Shown in pieces: positions 31,840 to 41,801 of a DNA stretch of 64,000 nt; position 1 is the first letter of the stretch, and each line of letters opens with the position of its first letter. The stretch spans positions 55,834,361 through 55,898,360 of the forward strand of contig CM037790.1 in the NCBI GenBank assembly GCA_021229015.1, read 5' to 3'. Source of the DNA: Solen grandis. Taxonomy: Eukaryota > Mollusca > Bivalvia > Adapedonta > Solenidae. Position numbers and translations under genes: made by a program. The notes under the pieces are model-generated. The model was not told the DNA's origin and did no database searches. It saw only the letters and a list, made by a program, of their open reading frames with translations.

Positions 31840-33176
31840 ACGTACATATTCACTAAAACAATGCGAGTCCACATAAAATATTGGAGATCTCAAGGTCACA
31901 AAGTTATAATGTATTTACATGATGGCATAGGTGCGCACGTAGATTATAAAAGTGCATTACAGTTAAGCGAGATAGTTCAGGAAAGCCTGTTTAAATTTGG
32001 TTTTCTGTTAGCTAATAACAAATGTAATTAACAGCCTAAAAGATATGTCGTATGGCTCGGCTTAGTATTGAATTACAATATGAATAGGTTGTATGTTTCA
32101 GAGGTAAGAATGACGCGTTTAGAAGCGTCTTTAAGGTCTTTTTTGCATCAGAGTTATTCAGATAGGGTGGATGTTGTGTCTACCAGATTTTTGATGACAA
32201 TTATTGGTCAAATAATTTCTTTACAAAGTGTATTGGGGAAACTAGGAAGTCTTAAGACCAGATATTTATAAAAGTGCGTTGAAAGTAGGACAAGCTGGAA
32301 TTCTTGTGTTGAATTGTCAACGCAGGCGTTAGCCGAGATTATGTTCTGGTTAAGTAATGCTAGACCATTGAACAATGATGGCAGACCATTGAAGATGGTT
32401 TCATGCAATACAAAACGTATCGAAATGTTTACTGACGTTAGTGCTGTTGGGTATGGCGGTTATTTGTTAGGTGTTGTGTCAGAATGTAGTAGGGAGCTTT
32501 TATGTAAGCAGGCAAAGAACTTTGATGCTCGAGATGTGGAATTGTGCCACATGAGGCCTCCGGAAGTAGGCAAAAGAAGCAGCACAGTGCTTCCGGAAGT
32601 GAGACTGTCGAAGGCTTCGGACATGGTTGGTGTCCAATTAGAATCCCCGGAAGTGGGCAATCTGACGTTCCCGGAAATGAACGTAGATAACTATCCCATA
32701 ATAGATGGGTCTGTGGTAACAGGCTGTTGGGTAGAAAAGGAGTTATTAGAGGGCTCCACCTGGCGAGAGTTAGAAGCTATGTATAGAGTGTTGCTAAGCA
32801 ACACACATTTTCTTGTTAATGCCGCATTGAGTATTTTTACAGACAATAGAAATGTGTTTTATATTTTACAATCCGGTAGTAATATTGACAAATTACATTG
32901 TATATCTGTAAATATTTATGATATTTGTAAAACACATAAAATACAGTATACACCTATTTGGATACCTAGGGAGTCTAATGTGCAAGCTGACTATTTGAGC
33001 AGATGTTTGGATTCATACGACTGGTCTGTTTCTGACGATGTTTTTAGGTTGCTAGATACTAAGTGGGGTCCTCATACAGTTGACAGATTTGCTTCACATT
33101 ATAATAACAAATGTCAGAAGTTTAATTCCAAATGGTGGGTACCAGGGACTGGTGGAATAGATTGTTTTAGTCAGTC
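31840..33176 (+). pseudogene. DIRS-like retroelement RT/RNase H remnant, cut by the gap
   Basis: The plus strand reads YIFTKTMRVHIKYWRSQGHK then VIMYLHDGIGAHVDYKSAL, the RT motif C region of DIRS-type elements. The usual catalytic Asp pair (LDDG) is LHDG here. A stop follows in LLANNKCN-stop-QPKRYVVWLG, and another frame break near 32270. From 32314 the frame is open. It has RNase H motifs: EMFTDVSAVGYGG, STWRELEAMYRVL and SIFTDNRNVFYIL, then IPRESNVQADYLSRC and the DIRS-typical WGPHTVDRFASHYNNKCQKF with WWVPGTGGIDCFSQ. A tyrosine recombinase would be expected next, but the sequence enters the N gap. The RNase H contains an odd insert with repeated PEV (about 32560-32690). Confidence 0.83.
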
Positions 33177-33276
33177 NNNNNNNNNNNNNNNNNNNNNNNN
33201 NNNNNNNNNNNNNNNNNNNNNNNNNNNNNNNNNNNNNNNNNNNNNNNNNNNNNNNNNNNNNNNNNNNNNNNNNNNN
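33177..33276. other. assembly gap (100 N)
   Basis: Exactly 100 N, the conventional placeholder for a gap of unknown length. It interrupts the DIRS-like remnant and may also hide the missing HES exons. Confidence 0.99.
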
Positions 33277-34228
33277 TTAATCTCATGACTATAAAACCTA
33301 TGGTATAAAGAAATTTTAAGACTTTGCAACGATCGTTAACACTGACATAAAAATACATTTTCGCCCTTTTCTGAGCTGCTTTGTTACCATATTTTGAGAT
33401 ATATTTTCACAACGGGTGGCTTTATGTTTATTATCGTGTTCACGGCAAAAAAAGTCATTTAGCGATTAATATCTTCTCAGATTCGACCATGTAGAGATTA
33501 ACAAAGGGCCATGTTCCCCTATACAGTTCAACCAGAAATCACTATCTGTTGCAATAAAAAACTAATTTCGGAACCACTTGGTTATATCTGGGGTTGAGGT
33601 TACACAATATCTCCTGATTTTTATCTAGCGTGAGTCCAATTATCTACATTTCAAACCCCATTAATCACGTCGTCCCATCTCGTGGGAAAATCTCATGAAG
33701 ATCTCGCGTGAAGACACCGGGTCGTGATCTACTGATACTTATCTGGTCGCGGTCCACAATTGATACGAACTTGGGTTTAAAAACGGAAGTGCTCTCCCCC
33801 CGATGAAAATAGATAAAGTCTTGCCTCGTTTTATATGTCAATAACTAATCCTAAGGCTATATCACTTCACAGTGAAGTTTGTAATTGCACCAGCCAGTTG
33901 TGATAATATATAATACCCGGTATATATTATTCAAACCTTATAAAATATTTATAAGTCGATTAATTGCAACCTGTTTTATTGTTACTATAGTATTTGGTAA
34001 AGAGTGATTTTAATTGTTCATTATATAACATTTAAGATAATAATATTTCTTATGCATATTTAAAATCCTGATTGAGAAATCATTCTTACTATAAACATAT
34101 TTTTATTCTCATCTTTATTAAATGCCAAATCAAATCTTTAAATAAATAGATTAAGTATAAACCCGTGTTCGAACTCATTAAGTATATGAAATACTGATCA
34201 TTTTCTATGACATGGATGAAATACTTAC
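33277..34228 (-). other. HES intron 2 sequence up to the gap; no further exon seen
   Basis: Begins at the donor GTAAGT after exon 2. AT-rich. I searched by eye for the expected next exon (a helix 2 start of the RHSKLEKADILE type) on the minus strand and found none before the gap. Confidence 0.55.
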
Positions 34229-34659
34229 ATCTTTTCTCATTGCTTGTAGAACCAGTGACTTCAGCTGTGTCAAACAATTGTTAATGCGGGCCCTTCTTTT
34301 CTTCTCCATAAAGGGTTTGTTGCTCTGTAAAAGTAAAAGAGAACTTTTAAAGCATGTTTATTTTCAACATATTTCTATGTAATTCAGTAAATGCATTATT
34401 ATATTTATTAGCAATTCATTGTTAAAATTCTATGTGTCATATTTAGTAATTTCATGTACTATTACCATATATAAGAATACCAAAACAGCTAATGCCAATC
34501 AAAACACTAAAACATTTATTTAGAAGAAAATAAAAATATAAAATAAAAAACCAACGTTAATAATACTTAATTAACTGATTAACTTACCCTTTTGTAAGCA
34601 GAATCCTTTTTCTCCATGCTATGTGGACTAATCCGTTTTTCTACAGCAGTATCCGACAT
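34229..34659 (-). CDS. hes: HES (Hairy/Enhancer-of-split) bHLH repressor, coding exons 1 and 2 (partial)
   Basis: Exon 1 (34588-34659) encodes MSDTAVEKRISPHSMEKKDS AYKR and ends at a donor GTAAGT in phase 0. Exon 2 (34324 down to 34229) follows a CTTTTACAG acceptor. It encodes SNKPFMEKKRRARINNCLTQ and LKSLVLQAMRKD, then GTAAGT. This is the basic region plus helix 1 of a HES protein. The Pro in KPFMEK, the MEKxRRxRIN signature and the exon end after KD are all typical, and the intron positions correspond to those of vertebrate HES1 as I recall them. Helix 2, the Orange domain and the WRPW Groucho-binding end must lie on later exons that are not in the visible sequence. Function by family: a nuclear transcriptional repressor, usually a direct Notch target. 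The promoter architecture upstream agrees. No lesion is seen in the two exons. Confidence 0.92.
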
Positions 34660-34762
34660 TTTAGATGTCCACTTTTGCTCAAAATAAGAATATGTCTCAA
34701 AAGTTCACAGTGTTAACTTGGTTATGATCAGAATGAATATGAATCTACAAGTGGTTTTCACG

Positions 34763-34770
34763 TATTTATA
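34763..34770 (-). promoter_or_regulatory. TATA box of the HES gene
   Basis: TATAAATA on the minus strand (context GGGTATAAATACG), about 100 bp upstream of the HES ATG and 26 bp downstream of the paired CSL site. A start of transcription near 34735-34740 and a 5' UTR of about 75-80 bases are inferred. Confidence 0.8.
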
Positions 34771-34796
34771 CCCAGTGACAGACGACAGAAGTTCGC

Positions 34797-34828
34797 CATG
34801 TGAAGGCATTTTCTACTTCTTTCCCACG
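34797..34828. promoter_or_regulatory. Su(H)/CSL paired site (SPS) of the HES promoter
   Basis: CATGTGAA at 34797-34804, exactly 16 bp, then TTCCCACG at 34821-34828. Both match the Su(H)/RBPJ consensus YRTGDGAD in head-to-head orientation. This is the arrangement (15-17 bp spacer) known to bind cooperative Notch intracellular domain/CSL/Mastermind dimers on E(spl)/HES1 promoters. The second site is the high-affinity form CGTGGGAA. Confidence 0.88.
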
Positions 34829-34888
34829 CTCGCGATCCATAACTGTCAACCAATCAGGTCGCTAGAAACCCAACAGCATACAGTTGGT

Positions 34889-34894
34889 CTCGTG
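34889..34894 (-). promoter_or_regulatory. N-box (CACGAG), possible HES autorepression site
   Basis: CACGAG on the minus strand fits CACNAG, bound by HES proteins in vertebrate HES1 autorepression. It is a short motif, so chance is possible. CACGTG E-boxes also occur at about 34980 and 35285. Confidence 0.35.
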
Positions 34895-35016
34895 CCTAGT
34901 CGCGCGCGATTGGCTAGTCGCGAGATTTAACGATATACGGCGGACTCCCCTGTCAATCAAGCTGTAACTAGAGTGAACCCACGTGCCGGTACGGCTGTAA
35001 GTGAGACCGATATCAG

Positions 35017-35204
35017 TATGGGAAAACCCCGCCTACCAATATGTTTTCGCCGGGCAAAATGTGATTGCGTTCCAGTTCAGTTCGTACCTAAATAATCTAT
35101 CTGATACGAGCGAAAGGCCACAATAGTGGGGATTACCGCCCGCGTCCGCACTTATCAGTCGGCGGGTATTGGAATGCGTGCGCCATTGTGCGCCGGCGTG
35201 GGAA
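35017..35204. promoter_or_regulatory. additional CSL-like sites upstream of HES
   Basis: TATGGGAA (35017-35024) and CGTGGGAA (35197-35204) both match YRTGDGAD and lie within 550 bp of the HES ATG. They are single, not paired. Confidence 0.5.
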
Positions 35205-35229
35205 AATCGACTGAAACTGTTCAAAATGC

Positions 35230-37020
35230 CTTAAGTGTCTTCATTTAGCGGTGAGGAGTCAAACTGATTGTCATCAAAAACTAGTCACGTGGGCTGCGGC
35301 AACCTGTTGGTTTACAAAACAGTATTGTGATTTAAAGTCCGGAAACGTGAATTTGCCTGCCCCGGTGTTCAGGACCGTTAATTGAATAAAAAAATACATT
35401 TTAGAAAGATCTCAGTTGTTTGGGGCACGATGACCTATTACATAGATCCAACAGTTTAATAAAATAAAATGAAGAAAACAAATATTTCATTAAAGCAAAT
35501 TTTTTAAAGAAACAATCGTTTTGTTTGTTTTTATCAAAGAACAAACATAAATGAATACGGGGCGGTAACTCCCCTAGTGTGCATATGTATATAACCAAAC
35601 TATTTGGTACATCAATCATTGTCAATTCTTTATACAGTTAGGTTTTTATGTATTCTTATTTGAATATCACAGTATTGTTTTGTTTATATAACACAGGGGG
35701 TAATGTCATATTGTATGTATATGAAAGAGATTTGTTTATCTACTACAAGAGGTAATGACATTGTATGTATGTGTGAAAGCTTTGTATATATAAAATATCC
35801 ACACGATTCAATCTCTTTGAGCTAAATTCCGACACTTGCGCTAATGTATATCTGATGAAAAAGCACCCCTCGTGGCTTATCAGTCAGTGTTCAATACTTG
35901 ATCAGACACGACTGTCGTATTGATCTCGCACCACATGAGTCCAGAGTCGTGCGTGTGCTATAACGGTTACGGAAGCGCCTTATCAGCCTGATATCGCATT
36001 ATCTCGCCGGATCTCGATTGCGTGTCACGTGATTCGTGTCATCGTCGCGTGCTGTCTTGCAGCGATGACATTGCTAGAGATTTTGTAATCTGATTTGCGG
36101 ATCCCATGGCGGTGCCTTGATCCAGTTATAGGTTTAATGACTTGATGGGATCGCGGATCAATCCTGGGTATACACTAGAGGGGCAGGGTTAAGTTACGGG
36201 ATAGCTCTCTTGTGCCACCCGTGGGCTCTTTCCTGAATTATATCAATTGTTGCCAAATTTCATATCATCTACACGAAGACTTATCGGAACCCGCCAGATT
36301 ATCACACAGGATGGGGTATTGTTCAAAATTTGAAATATCATTGTTTCTTTCTCTCAATAGAATTATCTTCCAATTCAATGTTGTGCAAATAGGCCTTATT
36401 CTGACAAAAGAAAACAAAAATACTCATTTTTTAACATTGATTTTACATGATTCATTCTAATTTGAAATATACACCAACAAAAAAAAAACTGAACTTAAAA
36501 TATATATCAAAAACTCTTGTAAACAGAAAAATAGTAAATGCTTAAATTTGCTGAATTAAGAATTCATGATCGTGTATCACGTGCAGAGTAGCTGGCGTTT
36601 GATGAAATAAAAGACAAAAAATAATCACGTAGTTTTAAATACTTTCAGTTTGTTTGCAAAACAACAGCAAACAAATCATGATAAGTTTGTTTTATTAAAT
36701 ATTTGCAAAGAGAAAGAGCGAGACAAAAGGTTGTGATGTTATGAAATACCGAAAAACAAAATTGTCAAATTGCGGCGGGTAGAAATAAGTGAGGCAGTCA
36801 AGCGGAGTTTATACATCTCGGCCGGGTATGATATTGGTGTGCTATTATCCCGGTGACAATTTCATCATGATTTCGTCTTGTTCTCAGCTTACTAAATCAT
36901 TTTCTCTGTCTATTCTCACGCTTCGTTCTCGTTCGACCCTACATTAAAGCCTCCGAAAAGTGTAAGTATTCGAGATCGTAAAAGGGGAGTTATGTTTTTA
37001 TACAGTGTTTATTAGTTTTT
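35230..37020. other. HES upstream intergenic region, candidate cis-regulatory DNA
   Basis: No coding exon recognised. The block at about 35820-36160 is less AT-rich than its surroundings and repeats TTATCAG/GATATCGCATTATCTC-like GATA motifs. This could be enhancer DNA, but nothing in the sequence proves it. Confidence 0.3.
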
Positions 37021-37374
37021 CATTCCACAGGCGTACCTGCAGATAAGATCATACTGCCGGGTGCACGGTGCGTGACCCTGGGAAACTGTGTCGGAACAAG
37101 TCCCCGTCGTCCCGGCAACAGGTGGCTCGCGGTACGGTTCTGTCAACCCCTACCTTCTTCCCATCCTGGGACAGAGGTAGAACACGGTATCTAAGTACTT
37201 CATGTTTGATGTGGGTTGGGCGGGAGGTAACAAGAGACGCTGGGGGTACCCGAAACATTGTAAGGTATGGGGTAGGGAAGGGTATACAATAGGGGACATT
37301 GCCCGGGGTCAGTCCGTCCTGACATTGCTCAGAGAAGGAGAATGTACGTGCAAAGTAGGAAATTATGTCACATT
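37021..37374. other. GC-richer block with overlapping weak ORFs
   Basis: TTTTTCATTCCACAG at 37016-37030 looks like an acceptor, and open frames of 60-75 codons exist on both strands (37049-37384). None has a recognisable domain, and the frame after the acceptor closes within 45 bases or so. Best left as an unassigned GC-rich block next to a microsatellite. Confidence 0.35.
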
Positions 37375-37468
37375 AATAATATAATATAATATAATATAAT
37401 ATAATATAATATAATATAATATAATATAATATAATATAATATAATATAATATAATATAATATAATATA
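37375..37468. repeat. (ATAAT)n microsatellite
   Basis: About 18 uninterrupted pentanucleotide units. Confidence 0.95.
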
Positions 37469-37469
37469 G

Positions 37470-39455
37470 AGTACATTAACTTCATAATGAGAATTATAAT
37501 ATCATTACTTCACCTATTAATGGGAGTGATTGTTATGATAAATGATATAATGTAAATTAACTTAATATAAGATAATCTTTACCAAACCGTGGGAAATATA
37601 ATTCATTTTTGCAGTCGGATTCATGGTGATATAAGATATTTGAAATGTAGTCTTGCAAGAGTGGTTAAACAAAATGTATATTATATGGATACATATTTAA
37701 GTAAGGTGTGTATCTATCTCATCGCATATTAATACACTTAATGCATGCTTGACGGGATTAGTAGGTTTGGTGATTCATGCTTCCTTAAAATAACTTATGC
37801 TGTAAATAATAATATTTACGCATTTTCAATTTTTAATGAAATGAAGTACTTTAAGTTGCTTGTCCATTTTTCAAACAAATACCCATACTAAAGGGGAGAT
37901 GGTAAAATAGTCCTGGGAGTGACAGAAAATGCAACCGTTGTCACGTGGGGACGAATTCCATTTTATATTCAAATGTCTTTTATTTCAAAATATAAGGGGG
38001 AAAAAAGAAAACATAAACAAGTACTACATGTTCTAAGTTTCGTCATTATATTAGGGAAATTTTGCATTTTTATATAATCATTTGCACATATAATCTTCTC
38101 TCGTTGTTCTGTGCTTTAATTATCATATGTACATGTATGTGCAATTGTGAACATATCATTTTGTATACGACTACATGTGTGTGTGAGAAAGCGTGCATGT
38201 TTAAATATGTAACACAATTACATATGTGATTATTTATGCCTGAAACTTTTTTTTTCATATTTATATTGCTTTTTTTATTCATACATGTTTAAAATAAAGG
38301 TATAATGCTCAAATAAAAGTTGAAAAACAAGAGACAAACGCAAAGGGTTTCGTTAATGGAAAAGAGTCATAAATGAATAAGAAATAAATCTTTTCGCTGC
38401 ATCAACTATATTTTTAACATCGGTGATGAGAAAGTGAATTCAAGCATACGCATTTTGTCGTGGGAAATCTAAAAAAAAACCACAATCTTTTTATCTTTGA
38501 ACCTTTCCCGACATTTATGACAATGTAAATCCTTTGAACCCTGGATGATTATGATGACATCATAGATCACGTAGGCGTGTCTAATGTAATCATGAACGGA
38601 TGAATGTGATAGTGTTCCCAATTTGCGGCTTTTGGAAGGTTTCGGTTCCACGCTATATTTAGAAACATACCTCAGTCATTTCAGGTGGTTATTGAAATAA
38701 TTAGTCTAAACAGGTGTGCAGCATTGCAATGTCATGTGCTCATAAAAATATGCAATATGAATTTTTGACGACAGGCATATAATTACCGTCAATACCTGGC
38801 CTATTAAATTTGTAATGTAAATCATTCAATGTTTCTGATTATTTTTTATCTCTTTCTTAAAAAAAAAAGATATTATGACACAACTTGTAGATCTGGATAA
38901 GTCCTATCTCTGAACATTTCCATCTGCTGTAAAGCTTAATACTGGAGTCAGGATCAAATGACAGGATGAGACAGTGCAGCACTCGTCTTTTTATATGCAT
39001 AAATATTACATAATTAATAGTTTAATGGGGGTAATTATGGTTACATTCCGCCCATTAAATCATAGCGTTATGTATTGCGTGCGAACAAATAAGAAACATT
39101 TTTAAACTTTTTTAAATATACGAAATTTGTTTAATGAAGCGTTTAAAAAACAACATTAAAGGAAAGGCATCATCACCTTTAATTATGATGCTTAATAAAA
39201 TCATGCTGGTGTTTTATTATTTTTCTTTTTCGGAACAAGCAGTTAAGTGACGTTATTGACCTTTCCGTAAGTTTGCTTTTTTAATTTTCCGTAAGTGTGC
39301 TTTTTTAATTCCTATTTGCTTTTTTCCTACCGTAAAAATGACGTTAGTCGAAGAAACCAATGTTATGATTAACATTCTCAGTACGATATCTCAAACTTGA
39401 TATACAACCCGTGCATCGCAACTATCTTTTGTAAGGAAAATTTACTGTAGTTTCT
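37470..39455. other. AT-rich intergenic, no gene seen
   Basis: No domain-bearing ORF. A direct repeat, TTTCCGTAAGT followed by GTGCTTTTTTAATT, occurs twice in tandem at about 39262-39312. Confidence 0.5.
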
Positions 39456-39459
39456 TTAA

Positions 39460-39692
39460 CCCTTTCCCTCATAGAGGATACCATGAAAAGACCTATGCGA
39501 ACAGCATAAAACCAGATCAGCCTGCGAGTAACTCGCAGGCTGATCAGGTTTTATGCTGTTCGCTGCTCCTCAGTGGTCTGGAAAGAGGATTTTGTAATTA
39601 AATTTGGTAAGGTTTAACTGTGGTTTTCTGCAGATCAGGCTTTATGTGGTACCTATTGAGTGCGTCAAAATGAGTCTATATGAGGGAAAGGG
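39460..39692 (+). mobile_element. TTAA-flanked MITE, copy 2
   Basis: Same orientation and structure as the copy at 2838 with very few differences over 233 bp. TTAA at 39456-39459; the right flank is TGAA, one base off. The internal palindrome is intact. Confidence 0.85.
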
Positions 39693-39699
39693 TGAAGTT

Positions 39700-41560
39700 C
39701 ATTATACTATGTAAGAAATAACGCTATTTACTAAATTATTTATTTATTATTATATAATAAATGGAAAATATTAATATATATACTCGTAACTGAATTCTGT
39801 TTAAAATACATACAATATGTAGGCTACAGTTATAAAGAACAATCTAGACAGATAGAAAGAGGGGGTAGGGATATACAGAAAGAGATAGTTTAACAAGATT
39901 TAAAACAAATAGTTGCCTTTCAACACGGTCCCCATTATACGTTACTTTCCCACATGCATGTGCGTTTTTATCCATTTTTCCCCTTTCTAACAGATGGAAA
40001 ACAAAATCTTACAACTTTTTTTATCGTTTTTGATACTTTGTGCCGGGGAAGGTAAAGACAAAATTGCCCCCCCCCCCCACCCCACATCGGGAATCGAACT
40101 CATAACTTTCGGATTCGCAATTAATAAAAGCACTGGGTCAGTGCTCTTCTCACAAACACAAGAGATTATGTACAGTAGTTTTGCCACTTTTTGTCAGTCT
40201 TTTTTATATTTCTTTTCTATCTATTTTATATGCAGTGAATTACAAATGTATATCTATGTTAATATGTATAAGTTATTAGGTTACCTATAATTCAATATGT
40301 GTGCATTGTGAAAAAAAGGTATAACCAGTTATGCTTTGAAATATCCATATAACGTGTTGTAATCATGTTTTTTTACCTGGTACAAAGCCACAACATGGTA
40401 TGACCGATGTACTATAATCTAGGAAACAGAAGGGACCATGTTATCATATTCCAACTAAGAAATAAAGCAAGTAATTTAAATAAACACCTATTTGACTATT
40501 CCTTATCACAGCAGTATGCCTGAAATGTTCCCATTATTGCGAGGATAATTTTCACTTTTTACTTTTGTGTCTCGCTTATATGACATCTAGGCATATTATG
40601 AACCATACTATCGAGAAATTAGATAAAGTGGAAGAATTAACAGTTGATTTCATGTTAAACGGGGATTTTCGTCTAGATAGCATTACTCTTTTCACAATAA
40701 ATGACGCAGTTGCCAGTTTTATAAATGACACACAGAGGTTTTGAGTGGCAATTGTTTTTTGTTTGTTTTGCTTTTCTCCCTAATTTTTTATTCGCTTTAT
40801 ACTTATCAATTTCTCTATTTTGTTTTTTCTTATTTATTTAATTTTTCAATAAAACATGGTGACATCAAATGTGAATACTCATAACATAATCAAACATGAT
40901 TATATGGTATTTTCAATGGGATTATTTTTATTCTATTCACATAGTCCGAACCAAATAAATGTATTTTGTACCATTACATAGATCTTGTGTTTGTATAAAA
41001 TTGCTATTTTGTAACAGTCAGAAACATGTAAATAGCATTATCAAAAACCTTTTATGACTCTAGGAAACTATTTACATTCATATACATTTTTATATGTGTA
41101 TCAATTTAAGATTCACAATGTCACATTAGTAAATATATAGTACACGTATATGCAATTATATGCGTATGCTTGGATTAACATGTAAATTTAACAGAATGGA
41201 AGTGTTTATGAGTGCTTATATATACATATAAAACCTAAAGAAGTAGAAAAAAAAAAACACACTATTTCTTCATATTTATTTTCTGGCAAGATATTATTTC
41301 TCAATGCGTGATAAAAGAATGGTTTGTATCGAATGATTTCATAGATATCTGAAATAATTTTAGTACACAATTTGTAGATATTTCTTCCTGTATAAAAATA
41401 TATTATGTTCTGTTCTTTTTTTATTTCTAAATATCTTTTGTCATAATGCATGCAATATTTTTAATTTGTCATATACCATGATTGTATGACCTGTGTGAAA
41501 GGCGAGGACATAGGCTATTTGCCTGTTGTTCAGTCCTATTCATTCTTGAATAAACTATGT
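39700..41560. other. AT-rich intergenic with tRNA-like SINE remnant
   Basis: No gene seen. At about 40075-40150, read on the minus strand, GAGTTCGATTCCCGATGTGG is a good B-box next to a C12 run, like a SINE head. The rest is unassigned. Confidence 0.45.
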
Positions 41561-41570
41561 ATTATATTAA

Positions 41571-41797
41571 CCCTTTCCCTCATATAGACTCATTTTGACG
41601 CACTCATTAGGTACCACATAAAGCCTGATCTGCAGCAGTTAAACTTTACCAAATTTAATTACAAAATCCTCATTTCCAGACCACTGAGGAGCAGCGAACA
41701 GCATAAAACCTGATCAGCCTGCGAGTTACTCGCAGGCTGATCTGGTTTTATGCTGTTCGCATAGGTCTTTTCATGGTTTCCTCTATGAGGGAAAGGG
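41571..41797 (-). mobile_element. TTAA-flanked MITE, copy 3 (reverse)
   Basis: 227 bp, reverse orientation, with TTAA at 41567-41570 and 41798-41801. The internal palindrome is intact and both ends are perfect CCCTTTCCCTCAT/ATGAGGGAAAGGG. Confidence 0.87.
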
Positions 41798-41801
41798 TTA
41801 A

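Noticed and set aside
37047..37384. Overlapping 60-75 codon frames on both strands after an acceptor-like TTCCACAG
   Set aside because: No domain, no matching donor, and frames open on both strands suggest GC-rich composition and not coding.
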